A DNA stretch of 10,616 nt from Leucothrix mucor (GCA_011322515.1 DRMS01000114.1:1-10616); one strand, 5' to 3'; shown: positions 1 through 6,862, numbered from the stretch's first letter. Translations and numbers: made by a program. Notes: generated by a model from the sequence alone, not told the origin.

Positions 1-309
1 CAAGCACTTGATCTCACATGGGATGATTATAAAACAGACACTAATAATCTACTAGCCAGTCGTAGTGACTTTGCTGACTCGATTGATTTTATGGGGTGGT
101 TTATTAATAAAACCAATCAAATTAATAAAATATCCCGTACTAATGCTCAGCATCAATATCTAAATTACCATGAAGGTTGGGGCGCTTATAGTCGTAGAAG
201 TTATCGTAAAAAAGCTTGGTTAATGAAGACAGCTAAGAAAGTAAAGCGCCGTGCTAGTACTTATGCCATACAGTATAAAGGCTGTAAAACAACACTTGAT
301 CATAGGTGA
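1..309 (+). CDS. Lytic transglycosylase-like (SLT-type) protein, C-terminal part
   Basis: The reading frame is open from the first base of the window to a TGA at 307-309, so this is the last 102 codons of a gene whose start lies outside. The Met at 91 is internal, because the frame continues upstream without a stop. The segments MGWFINKTN, YLNYHEGWGAYSRRSY and KAWLMKTAKKVKRRA, followed by a late Cys, resemble the C-terminal part of small transglycosylase SLT-domain proteins of gammaproteobacteria, which act on peptidoglycan in the periplasm. That assignment rests on remembered family patterns. The catalytic Glu region and any lipoprotein signal would lie upstream and cannot be checked. The tail is strongly basic (KTAKKVKRR). 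The gene converges on the small membrane-protein gene ending at 451, with a dispersed repeat between them and no obvious terminator. Confidence 0.6.
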   Translation, partial: QALDLTWDDYKTDTNNLLASRSDFADSIDFMGWFINKTNQINKISRTNAQHQYLNYHEGWGAYSRRSYRKKAWLMKTAKKVKRRASTYAIQYKGCKTTLDHR

Positions 310-387
310 CTCTAATTTAATGCCACCTACTTAAGGAAGCTCCAAGCAATGATTTTACCAATCTTACCTGCCCTTTTGCTCCTGCTT

Positions 388-454
388 GAATCATCTCAAT
401 CTGGGATAAAAAGGCAAGTTAGAGATCGGGAAGTTGTTTCGTGCACGTTCCTAA
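388..454 (-). repeat. Dispersed 67-bp repeat, copy A (overlaps a stop codon)
   Basis: Read on the minus strand the element begins TTAGGAACGTGCACGAAAC and ends near ATCCCAGATTGAGATGATTC. Its 44-nt core (401-444) matches the core of copy B (9584-9627) at 43 of 44 positions, and copy C (9672-9749) is a more diverged relative. The first bases overlap the TAG stop (451-453) of the minus-strand small gene. It contains no ORF and no strong internal hairpin, and it lies between two convergent genes. Confidence 0.75.
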
Positions 455-615
455 GCGGAGCAAGTAAGAAAAAGAGCAACTAAAGCAAGAGCAAGAATAC
501 CCGCTATAACACCTAAAATAAGAAGTAACACCTTCCCAATATTAAGTAGTGCAGAAATTACAGGACGGCTTTTAGTCTCTTTATTATCACTTGTCGGTGG
601 TATTTTGTCGGTCAT
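451..615 (-). CDS. Small single-span membrane protein overlapping the desaturase gene
   Basis: This minus-strand ORF of 54 codons plus TAG starts at ATG 613-615 and overlaps the last 29 nt of the desaturase gene in another frame. The protein has a polar N-terminal stretch of about 18 residues (MTDKIPPTSDNKETKSR) and one long hydrophobic segment at about residues 19-51 (VLLLILGVIAGILALALVAL), ending TCSA. This is the profile of a single-span inner-membrane protein with a cytoplasmic N-terminus. The upstream GAGAAAAG is only a weak ribosome-binding site, so translation may be coupled to the desaturase. I recognise no family. Supporting evidence is the coherent membrane-protein composition and the overlap typical of cotranscribed genes; against it is the short length. 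The stop codon falls exactly in the first bases of dispersed repeat A. Confidence 0.5.
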   Translation of the reverse strand: MTDKIPPTSDNKETKSRPVISALLNIGKVLLLILGVIAGILALALVALFLTCSA

Positions 616-1402
616 GGCTTTTCTCAAAAAAAGGATTAATCAAATGAGCATATTGAATGCGTGGACTTTTGGCATCCAACTCTATCTGACTCCAACTTAA
701 CCATGGCTTATCATGATGCTCCCAGTGTAAGCCATTATTAAAAAACAGCGTGTTAAAGACTCTGTTTGAATAGGTGCAAACAAGCTCTGCTTCAATTGGT
801 GGGTGTTGACCATAGTTATATAGCGATGTAAAAACCCAGCCAAAATAGACCAACACAAAGTAGAGCGTAAAGGCTTTTAGATCAATAAAAGCCAAGGTAA
901 GTACAAATAAAAATAGGGCAATTTTTTGTGGTTTAATACTGACTTTAATTTGCTCTAGATCCCCCCAAGTTGCATCAAAAGGGTTCGGTGAATGAATCAG
1001 TATTACAACTTGCTTTAACCAGCCGAAGCAATACCCCCAAGCAGAACGCGCCATTTTTTTTCCCTTAGAGAAACACCATGTTGATGAAAAATCATTTAAC
1101 CCATTGCTATAAGTATGATGATTAAGGTGATGAACACGATAGCCGTCAAAGGGCATGCCTAAAAATAAGCTAAAGAAAATATTGATTGAGCTAGGGTATT
1201 TTTTTCGCGCATGCACACATTCATGGAAGAATATATGAATGCTGAAACTTAATAGAATACTCGCCAAGAAGATGAAAGCTAAAGAGGAAAAATAATGATT
1301 GCTTAAATAGGCTAATAGAAAAAAAATAAACTCTAACAAGGGAAAAATACCAAGTTGCCATGGAAAAGGCTTATTGTGCTTATCCTTTATCTTTGTTTTC
1401 AT
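587..1402 (-). CDS. Membrane fatty acid desaturase family protein
   Basis: A 271-residue integral membrane protein of the di-iron FA_desaturase superfamily, which introduces double bonds into acyl chains or hydroxylates similar hydrophobic substrates. Three histidine boxes are visible: HECVH (60-64), HHLNHH (91-96) and HWEHH (226-230), which should bind the two irons. Hydrophobic stretches at about 17-34, 40-59, 72-83, 122-137 and 160-195 give the expected hairpin topology with the boxes on the cytoplasmic face. The start at 1400-1402 is supported by AAGGTG (minus strand) about 6 nt upstream. The length is short for acyl-CoA or acyl-lipid desaturases but suits compact bacterial members. Substrate and regioselectivity cannot be read from the sequence; a carotenoid or sterol-type hydroxylase is possible. 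The small membrane protein gene overlaps its 3' end. Confidence 0.85.
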   Translation of the reverse strand: MKTKIKDKHNKPFPWQLGIFPLLEFIFFLLAYLSNHYFSSLAFIFLASILLSFSIHIFFHECVHARKKYPSSINIFFSLFLGMPFDGYRVHHLNHHTYSNGLNDFSSTWCFSKGKKMARSAWGYCFGWLKQVVILIHSPNPFDATWGDLEQIKVSIKPQKIALFLFVLTLAFIDLKAFTLYFVLVYFGWVFTSLYNYGQHPPIEAELVCTYSNRVFNTLFFNNGLHWEHHDKPWLSWSQIELDAKSPRIQYAHLINPFFEKSHDRQNTTDK

Positions 1403-1446
1403 TTCATCACCTTATTTCAGAGTTTGGCTATCACCTTGGGTGACTT

Positions 1447-1646
1447 TAAAGAAATCAAGTTATCCTATTGGGCAGATATTTTATTTCTGATTGGATTATT
1501 TTAAGATTTGGCAGAGCTTTAACAGCCACATGGTTATTCTACACAACGCGTGAGATCATTCAATCAGGGATAAAAGTCAATAAAAGATAAAAGGATTGTG
1601 TGCCCCGCTTATTGGCTACAAGCAAGAGGGTAACTTGATTTCTTTA
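1447..1646. mobile_element. MITE-like element with about 24-bp terminal inverted repeats
   Basis: TAAAGAAATCAAGTTA at 1447-1462 is perfectly inverted at 1631-1646. Inward, the match continues for eight more positions with two mismatches (TCCTATTG against CCCTCTTG), giving terminal repeats of about 24 bp around a 200-bp unit. There is no ORF inside. A stretch at 1552-1590 resembles the end of the dispersed repeat (GAGATCATTCAATCAGGGAT). The flanks show no clear target duplication beyond a possible TA. It fills most of the gap between kdsB and the desaturase gene, so a promoter for the latter may lie within it. I cannot match it to a named family. Confidence 0.55.
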
Positions 1647-1670
1647 GCCCTCCTTAACGAGGGATTGCTA
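1645..1670 (-). other. Hairpin downstream of kdsB, not a canonical terminator
   Basis: TAGC and CCTC at one side pair with GAGG and GCTA at the other, giving two short stems around a small loop and an AAT bulge just after the kdsB stop on the minus strand. The bases that follow on that strand are AAGAAATC rather than a T run, so intrinsic termination is doubtful. Four bases could equally be part of the neighbouring inverted-repeat element. Confidence 0.3.
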
Positions 1671-1673
1671 TGT

Positions 1674-2432
1674 TTATTCTGAAAGGTTGCTCAGCATGAG
1701 TCTCTCAACCGCTATCAAATCCTCCTCTGTATCCACACCATGCCCTGGAACTTCTTTTGCAATTTCCACATGAAGCCGATCACCATGCCACATAGCGCGT
1801 AATTGCTCTAGTTTTTCCAAATTTTCTAACGGACAGCTTTCTCTGGTTGCGAAGGCTTTGAGGTAAGAAACCCGATAAGCATAGAGCCCAATATGACGCA
1901 ACGCATAATCGCTTCTATCAAACTCCCCTGCATCACGCTGAAATGGAATCGGAGCACGGCTAAAATAGAGTGCCAACCCCTCTTTATCCATTACAACTTT
2001 TACAACATTGGGGTCTGTTATCTGCTTTGCATCAAGTATTGGCGTTGCTAAGGTAGCCATTGATGCTTCAGGATTATTCGCCAAATTAGTTGCTACTTGA
2101 TAGAGATTAGCAATGGGTGTCAGCGGCTCATCACCCTGTAGATTGACGACAATTGTGTCATCTGACCAACCATAAATTTGCGCCACCTCTGCCAAACGAT
2201 CACTACCTGTTTCATGCTGATTTGAGGTCATACAAACTGTGGCACCAAAACCCTCACAGCAGGATTGTATTTTCTGGTCTTCCGTTGCGACAATAATGGT
2301 TTTAAAGTCTGATTCAAGCGCTCGTTCGTAAACATGCTGAATCATTGGCTTTCCTGCAATCAAACGCAGTGGCTTTCCTGGCAAACGGGTTGACCCGAAG
2401 CGTGAAGGAATCACTAAAACAGTATTTTGCAT
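1674..2432 (-). CDS. kdsB: 3-deoxy-manno-octulosonate cytidylyltransferase (CMP-Kdo synthetase)
   Basis: KdsB transfers CMP from CTP to Kdo, giving CMP-Kdo for lipopolysaccharide inner-core assembly in the cytoplasm. The N-terminal nucleotide-binding signature VIPSRFGSTRLPGKPL, then GKPMIQHVYERA, the metal-binding QGDEP, the LYFSRAPIPF segment and the C-terminal PGHGVDTEEDL are all present and collinear with the E. coli enzyme. The frame also opens at GTG 2436-2438, which directly follows the upstream TAG. I prefer the ATG at 2430-2432 (252 residues, starting MQNTVLVIPSR), because AGGTGG sits just before it and the N-terminus then matches KdsB length (about 250). It is the last gene of the exbB-to-kdsB block and nearly abuts the ycaR-like gene, so the two are probably translated from one message. 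No key residue appears to be missing. Confidence 0.96.
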   Translation of the reverse strand: MQNTVLVIPSRFGSTRLPGKPLRLIAGKPMIQHVYERALESDFKTIIVATEDQKIQSCCEGFGATVCMTSNQHETGSDRLAEVAQIYGWSDDTIVVNLQGDEPLTPIANLYQVATNLANNPEASMATLATPILDAKQITDPNVVKVVMDKEGLALYFSRAPIPFQRDAGEFDRSDYALRHIGLYAYRVSYLKAFATRESCPLENLEKLEQLRAMWHGDRLHVEIAKEVPGHGVDTEEDLIAVERLMLSNLSE

Positions 2433-2434
2433 AT

Positions 2435-2440
2435 CCACCT
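2435..2440 (-). promoter_or_regulatory. Ribosome-binding site deciding the kdsB start
   Basis: AGGTGG on the minus strand overlaps the last two bases of the TAG stop of the ycaR-like gene and leaves five bases between AGG and the ATG at 2430-2432. The same bases contain the alternative GTG, which has no comparable site upstream. Confidence 0.6.
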
Positions 2441-2630
2441 AACGACTTAAATTTTCGACTTCTTCTGAGCTTAACTCCCGTGCTTCTTCTTCCAGCATAA
2501 CGGGAATACCATCACGTACGGGATATGCCAAACGCGCAGATTTAGAGATTAATTCTTGTGCTTTTTTATCATATTTCAACGATCCTTTAGTGATGGGGCA
2601 AACCAGTATGTCGAGTAATTTTTTATCCAT
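2439..2630 (-). CDS. ycaR: Trm112/UPF0434 (YcaR-like) family small protein
   Basis: A 63-residue protein with the family pattern MDKKLLDILVCPITKGSL near the N-terminus and LAYPVRDGIPVMLEEEAREL at about residues 34-53. YcaR proteins are related to the zinc-binding Trm112 subunit that stabilises methyltransferases in eukaryotes; the bacterial role is not well established. Only one cysteine (C11) of the usual CPxC pair remains, the second being Thr, so zinc binding is unlikely here; such variants are common in proteobacteria as far as I recall. The start ATG at 2628-2630 has AGG about 8 nt upstream. Its position between lpxK and kdsB is the conserved one in gammaproteobacteria and supports the identification. 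A 184-nt gap with two repeats separates it from lpxK. Confidence 0.9.
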   Translation of the reverse strand: MDKKLLDILVCPITKGSLKYDKKAQELISKSARLAYPVRDGIPVMLEEEARELSSEEVENLSR

Positions 2631-2662
2631 TTTAAAACCTATTTTAATGACTATTAATTTAA

Positions 2663-2793
2663 AGCTAAACTTCTGTACAGGACATTCTTTCTAACTAATA
2701 CGCAACATATTGATATTTAATAGACTCTCTTTTTTAGACACAATTAAAAATCAAAAACTTAGAATTGTTTATCCTGTACAGAGAAGCTAAACT
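2663..2793. mobile_element. IS10-like miniature element with 9-bp target duplication
   Basis: A non-coding 113-bp AT-rich core (2672-2784) has inverted ends, TCTGTACAGGACA on the left and TCTCTGTACAGGATA read inward from the right. It is flanked by the direct repeat AGCTAAACT (2663-2671 and 2785-2793). Nine-base duplications fitting NGCTNAGCN are typical of the IS10 group of IS4-family elements, and AGCTAAACT matches five of the six fixed positions. The ends also recall ISAba1-type termini, from memory. The left end is about two bases shorter than the right. There is no transposase inside, so this is a non-autonomous copy or remnant, lying between lpxK and the ycaR-like gene. Confidence 0.65.
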
Positions 2794-2804
2794 GAAAAAC
2801 CTTA

Positions 2805-2828
2805 CTGTCTCGCCTTAAACTGATAGCT
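2805..2828. repeat. Half-copy of the ACTTAAGGCGGGA palindrome family, forming the lpxK stop
   Basis: Read on the plus strand, CTGTCTCGCCTTAAACTGAT and the next four bases match the right arm of the copy at 8526-8549 at 22 of 24 positions. No left arm is present nearby. On the minus strand this segment encodes almost all of the last four codons (KLSV) and the TAA stop of lpxK. Confidence 0.6.
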
Positions 2829-3858
2829 TTTCTAATTTATCCAATAACAAGTCATCAAACTTGTCTTCCATTTGCGCTTCCACGGGTAAAAACCAGCAAT
2901 TCCTATGTGCAAACTCACTGCATTTTACCGCATCTTTCTCCGTCATAATAATGATCTTATCATCATAAAATTCAAGATCTTTTGGCTTAAAGTCATAATG
3001 ATCAGGAAAACTATGTTTTGTTAGATTAAGCCCATGTTTTTCCAATGTTTTATAAAATCTGTCAGGATGAGCTATACCCGTCACCGCATGTATAGGCTCT
3101 TCTAGTAAGTCACTTAAATTCATTGATTTTTCGTTAAAAAATAACGAATAAAGGGTATCTCCCGATAATTGCATTGAAAAAACAGACGATAGTTGATATC
3201 GCTGAGAAAATGCTGATATTTTAGAGTTTTTTTGTTCAAAGCCATCGTTATACAACACAAAGTCAACATTCTTTAAACGATGTGCATTCTCTCGTAATGG
3301 TCCTGCGGGAAGACACCAACCATTTCCCAGTTCTCGCTGCGCATTGATCAATACAATTTCAATATCACGATGCAAGCAATAATGCTGTAAACCATCATCT
3401 GAGATAATAACATCGCAATCATATTTAGAGCGCAGATATCGAATATCCACCGTGCGCTCAGGTCCTGCAACCACAGGCACAGCTGCACGCTTTGCAATTA
3501 ATACCGCTTCATCACCAACCTGCTTAGGATCACTTTGCGCGGTGACTAATCGTGGCCATTTTGTCGATTTCCCGCCGTAACCACGTGTGATAACGGCTGG
3601 CTTATAGCCCGCTTTTTTAAGACGTTTTATTAGATAAATAACTGCTGGGGTTTTACCCGTACCACCAATAGAAATATTACCAACAATAATCACAGGAATA
3701 TCTATTTTTGAACGCCTACGCGTTAGTTTCCAGTGCTGGATTAGATTCAAAAGGCAATAAAGTAGCGTAAAAGGCAGTAAAAACCATTTTCCTTTGCCAT
3801 TTTTGTACCAAATATTTTCTAGCGTACGTTGCAATGAAGATGTGTGTAGATGATGCAT
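2815..3858 (-). CDS. lpxK: Tetraacyldisaccharide 4'-kinase (lipid A 4'-kinase)
   Basis: LpxK phosphorylates the 4' position of tetraacyldisaccharide 1-phosphate to make lipid IVA, at the cytoplasmic face of the inner membrane. The P-loop GNISIGGTGKTP (60-71) follows a membrane-associating N-terminal helix (about 24-42). TRGYGG (91-96), VGDEA (114-118), SDDGLQHY (153-160), GIAHPDRF (261-268) and MTEKDAVK (305-312) are all family landmarks. At 347 residues it is slightly longer than the E. coli enzyme. The ATG at 3856-3858 lies 8 nt after the msbA stop, and its weak ribosome-binding site (TTGGAA) is inside the end of msbA, so coupled translation is likely. The last residues (KLSV) and the stop codon lie within a repeat arm, suggesting the C-terminus was altered by repeat insertion. 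Confidence 0.97.
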   Translation of the reverse strand: MHHLHTSSLQRTLENIWYKNGKGKWFLLPFTLLYCLLNLIQHWKLTRRRSKIDIPVIIVGNISIGGTGKTPAVIYLIKRLKKAGYKPAVITRGYGGKSTKWPRLVTAQSDPKQVGDEAVLIAKRAAVPVVAGPERTVDIRYLRSKYDCDVIISDDGLQHYCLHRDIEIVLINAQRELGNGWCLPAGPLRENAHRLKNVDFVLYNDGFEQKNSKISAFSQRYQLSSVFSMQLSGDTLYSLFFNEKSMNLSDLLEEPIHAVTGIAHPDRFYKTLEKHGLNLTKHSFPDHYDFKPKDLEFYDDKIIIMTEKDAVKCSEFAHRNCWFLPVEAQMEDKFDDLLLDKLEKLSV

Positions 3859-3866
3859 AATTTTGA

Positions 3867-5654
3867 CTATTCCAATTTGTCAGCGAGCTGTATTTGATGC
3901 AAATCAGCATAAGCTGCACCTTTGGTTAAAAGCTCTTTATGTGTTCCCATTTCAATGATTTCCCCCTGCTCCATGACTACTATTTTATCAGCTGATTCAA
4001 TGGTTGATAAGCGGTGCGCTATCATAAAGGTTGTGCGCCCTTGCAGTAAAATTTCTAGAGCTGATTGAATTGCTTTTTCTGATTGTGTATCCAGCGCCGA
4101 GGTTGCTTCATCTAAAATGAGTATGGGTGCATCGGCTAATATAGCACGCGCGATTGCAATACGCTGTTTTTGCCCTCCTGAGAGCAATATTCCATTTTCA
4201 CCAACGGGTGTATCAAAACCATTTGGCAGTGCCTCAATAAATTCTAATGCATGTGCTGCAATAGCTGCTTGTCGAATCTTATCATCGGATGCATGACGCA
4301 TTTTGCCATAGGCTATATTATTTTTTACCGTGCCATTAAACAGCGTAATATCCTGTCCAACATAGGCAAACTGCTGTCTTAAATTATTGAGTTTAAGATC
4401 GGTTATGGCAATATCATCCAGCAATATTTCACCTGCATAATAATTATAAAAACGCGGCAACATATTGACTAATGTCGTTTTTCCACTACCTGATTTACCC
4501 ACTAGTGCAATTTTCTGCCCAGCGTCAACGGTAAAATTAATACCATTGATAATATCTTTTCCATCAGCATCATAGCGAAATTTTACTTGCTGAAAAGCTA
4601 TTTTTCCTTTGACTATATCAAGAGTTTGCATTCCAGTATCTTTTTCTTTTTCTTCATCCAGCAAGGCAAAAATATTTTCACCCGCTGCAATACCACTTTG
4701 TAAGATCGAATTAACTTTAGTGAGCCGTTTAACAGGGTCAAGCAATAACATCATTGCCGACATAAAGGACATAAACGTTCCTGGTGTAAAGCGTTCGATT
4801 AGGCCATCGTTAGTGGATATATAAATAATAATGGACAGCGCAATAGCAACAATAAAATGCACAATAGGCATGCTGAGCAACTCAGTCACGGTGCGCTTCA
4901 TAAAAGAGCGTCGATTCTGCTCATTAACCACCTCAAAACGCTGCTTCTCATCTGCCATCCCGTCAAAAATGCGAATGTCTTGCGGTGCAGAAATGGCTTC
5001 ACTGCTAATTTGCGTAACATCACCCACAGAATCTTGAATCTGGCGGCTAAAGCGTCTAAAACGCTTTGCAACATAGGAAATAATAAAAGCAATAAAAGGA
5101 CCTGTAAGCAAAACAACGATGGTTAGCTCCCAGCTTAAATAAAGCATCCACGCCAATAGACCAATAATGGTGGCTATATCCTGAATCAGAACTTTAAGCC
5201 CTTTAGTTGCCGCCTCTGCGAGCTGCTCAACTTGAAAAATCAATAAGGTTATTAGTTGCCCAGAGTTATTTTTATCATAATAACTTAGTGGGAGATTTAA
5301 GAAGCGATCAAACAACTGGCTACGAATTTTAGTAACGACATTGCGCCCTACTAATGAGAGAAAATAACCAGAAATAAAGCCAGAAATACCGCGTAGTAAA
5401 AAGATAAATAACAGCGCAAAAGGAGCCCAGAAAATAATCTCTGGATCCTTGTCCATAAACGTACCGTCAAGCAAAGGCTTAAGATACGCGGCAAATAAGG
5501 GTTGAGTTGCCGCATTAATTAGCAGACCGACAAAAGCAAAAAGCAAAAACAACCGATACGCTAAGGCATAGCCTGCCAAGCGTTTATAGATCGCAAAACC
5601 ATCAGTGATTTTATCAGCAACAGAATGCGCTGGTGGTGTATTGGATTTAGACAT
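3867..5654 (-). CDS. msbA: Lipid A/LPS ABC exporter MsbA
   Basis: MsbA is a homodimeric half-size ABC exporter that flips core-lipid A from the inner to the outer leaflet of the inner membrane. The 595-residue protein has an N-terminal six-helix membrane domain (about residues 30-320). The C-terminal ATPase carries Walker A GKSGSGKT (386-393), a Q-loop glutamine (YVGQD, Q434), the signature LSGGQ (491-495), Walker B ILILDE (511-516) and the switch His (H547). The length is normal for MsbA. The ATG at 5652-5654 has AAAGGA (minus strand) about 4 nt upstream. Placement directly before lpxK is the classic msbA-lpxK pair and separates it from other type-I exporters. A terminator-like hairpin upstream may set its level relative to exbB/exbD. 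Confidence 0.95.
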   Translation of the reverse strand: MSKSNTPPAHSVADKITDGFAIYKRLAGYALAYRLFLLFAFVGLLINAATQPLFAAYLKPLLDGTFMDKDPEIIFWAPFALLFIFLLRGISGFISGYFLSLVGRNVVTKIRSQLFDRFLNLPLSYYDKNNSGQLITLLIFQVEQLAEAATKGLKVLIQDIATIIGLLAWMLYLSWELTIVVLLTGPFIAFIISYVAKRFRRFSRQIQDSVGDVTQISSEAISAPQDIRIFDGMADEKQRFEVVNEQNRRSFMKRTVTELLSMPIVHFIVAIALSIIIYISTNDGLIERFTPGTFMSFMSAMMLLLDPVKRLTKVNSILQSGIAAGENIFALLDEEKEKDTGMQTLDIVKGKIAFQQVKFRYDADGKDIINGINFTVDAGQKIALVGKSGSGKTTLVNMLPRFYNYYAGEILLDDIAITDLKLNNLRQQFAYVGQDITLFNGTVKNNIAYGKMRHASDDKIRQAAIAAHALEFIEALPNGFDTPVGENGILLSGGQKQRIAIARAILADAPILILDEATSALDTQSEKAIQSALEILLQGRTTFMIAHRLSTIESADKIVVMEQGEIIEMGTHKELLTKGAAYADLHQIQLADKLE

Positions 5655-5677
5655 TCAGTCCTTTGAATAATAAATAA

Positions 5678-5697
5678 TGGGAACGCCAGCGTTCCCA
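5678..5697 (-). terminator. Hairpin with T-rich tail between exbD and msbA (attenuator candidate)
   Basis: On the minus strand TGGGAACG and CGTTCCCA form a perfect 8-bp stem around a CTGG loop, followed by TTATTTATTATTC. This has the form of a weak intrinsic terminator inside the 57-nt gap between exbD and msbA. It may reduce read-through into msbA or protect the upstream message; the T tract is interrupted, so full termination is unlikely. The hairpin could also be one copy of a genomic repeat. Confidence 0.5.
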
Positions 5698-5711
5698 GGT
5701 CAAACTTTACA

Positions 5712-6137
5712 TCACTTCTTACGTTTTGACTGTGTTGTAGCCATAGAGAAATTCGTCAACCCCAAGCGCCCAGCAATATCCATTGCAGTTACAACCGCTT
5801 GGTAATTAGCATGAGCATCTGCGCTAATCACTAAAGGTGGATTATTCCCACGTTTATCCAGCGCCTGACTCATCGCTCTAAATAAAGTCTCAGGCTTATT
5901 GTTTAATACCTCCAGACCATCAACATAATAGCGCCCTTGGCTATCAATCAGTAACTCTAAAGTATCAGGCTGTGATTCAGGTACTGCACTTTGTGTTGTC
6001 GGCAAGTCGATTTTAATCTTAGCATCCCGATCGAAGGTGGTTGTGATCATAAAAAAAATCAACAACAAAAATACAACATCAATCAATGGCGTTAAACTAA
6101 CCTCAACATCATCTATAACATGCTGTCGGAAGTTCAT
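5712..6137 (-). CDS. exbD: Biopolymer transport protein ExbD/TolR family
   Basis: A 141-residue ExbD/TolR protein, the inner-membrane partner of ExbB that couples proton flow to work in the envelope. A short cytoplasmic N-terminus is followed by one transmembrane helix (about 13-33). The helix contains the conserved LIDVVFLLLIFFM, whose Asp20 corresponds to the proton-path aspartate of ExbD/TolR. The rest is a periplasmic domain with VISADAHANYQAVVTAMDIA (103-122). The start ATG overlaps the exbB stop in ATGA (6134-6137), with AAGGTAA as ribosome-binding site, so the two are translationally coupled. No tonB, receptor or tolA-pal genes are in view. In Pseudomonas a similar pair precedes lpxK-ycaR-kdsB, so a role in envelope or LPS biogenesis is plausible but unproven. 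Confidence 0.9.
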   Translation of the reverse strand: MNFRQHVIDDVEVSLTPLIDVVFLLLIFFMITTTFDRDAKIKIDLPTTQSAVPESQPDTLELLIDSQGRYYVDGLEVLNNKPETLFRAMSQALDKRGNNPPLVISADAHANYQAVVTAMDIAGRLGLTNFSMATTQSKRKK

Positions 6138-6862
6138 ACCAGATTACCTTTAGCGCGTTGTTGTCTGGCATTAGCCTGTTGCTGTTCCATTAGCCTTTGC
6201 TTGGCGGCTTGAACTGCCGCACTAGGAGCAGGAGCGGCACTTGATGCAGGTGGATTAGAGCCTTTGCGATTAATGGTATCGATCAGCTTCATAGTTTCTT
6301 TTTCCATCTCTATCGCATAGTCATTGATCTTGCTACGAAAATAACGATGAAAAATTAGCGCAGGTACTGCAACAGAAATTCCCGCCGCTGTCGTAATCAA
6401 TGCTTGTGATATACCACCTGCCAGCTCTGTTGGACTGCCCACTCCCTGACTGGTAATCACGCTGAAAACATTAATCATACCAACAACCGTTCCAAGCAAG
6501 CCAAGTAATGGAGCTATTGCTGCAATCGTCCCCAAGGTCGTCATATACTTATCCATGGCATGAATCACATGACGACCTGTTTCTTCAATACTTTCTTTCA
6601 ATACATGACGCGGTAAATGCGCATTTTCAAGCCCTGTTGCCAGTACGCGTCCTAATAAAGAATCTTCTCTAAGCTTATTGATTTGCGCTGGTGTTGTGCG
6701 TCCTGATAATGCAAGTTTACGTGCAATATTTGTAGTGCCATCAGGGATCACCTTTTTCTCACTGAGAGAAATAAACAGCGCAGAAATAATTGCCATAGCA
6801 AGAATGGAGATGAGAATAATGGGGATTATTAATATCCCCCCCGCAATGATAAATTCGAACAT
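6134..6862 (-). CDS. exbB: MotA/TolQ/ExbB proton channel family protein
   Basis: A 242-residue proton-channel subunit of the ExbB/TolQ family. Three hydrophobic helices are visible at about 5-31, 108-133 and 150-172. The second and third carry the family core TIAAIAPLLGLLGTVVGMI and GGISQALITTAAGISVAVPA. A cytoplasmic loop of about 75 residues separates helix 1 from helix 2, as in ExbB. The C-terminal 40 residues are Ala/Pro/Gln-rich (PASSAAPAPSAAVQAA) and probably disordered. The ribosome-binding site is weak (AAGG about 8 nt before the ATG at 6860-6862). It is the first gene of the block, so the operon promoter should lie in 6863-7000, but I see no convincing boxes. ExbB and TolQ cannot be told apart with certainty by eye; the absence of tolR-tolA-tolB downstream favours the ExbB type. 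Confidence 0.9.
   Translation of the reverse strand: MFEFIIAGGILIIPIILISILAMAIISALFISLSEKKVIPDGTTNIARKLALSGRTTPAQINKLREDSLLGRVLATGLENAHLPRHVLKESIEETGRHVIHAMDKYMTTLGTIAAIAPLLGLLGTVVGMINVFSVITSQGVGSPTELAGGISQALITTAAGISVAVPALIFHRYFRSKINDYAIEMEKETMKLIDTINRKGSNPPASSAAPAPSAAVQAAKQRLMEQQQANARQQRAKGNLV

Noticed and set aside
91..309. A separate 72-residue gene starting at Met 91
   Set aside because: The frame is open back to base 1 and the upstream residues fit the same protein, so this is the end of a longer gene.
322..339. Possible further copy of the ACTTAAGGCGGGA repeat (GCCACCTACTTAAGGAAG)
   Set aside because: Only about 14 of 18 positions match and no second arm is found, so chance similarity is likely.
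3716..3919. Minus-strand 67-residue ORF across the msbA-lpxK junction
   Set aside because: It overlaps both genes in another frame and its sequence shows no family features.
4609..5126. Several plus-strand ORFs of 68-89 residues and one minus-strand ORF inside msbA
   Set aside because: They lie opposite or out of frame within a fully conserved msbA coding region and have no recognisable domain or ribosome-binding site.
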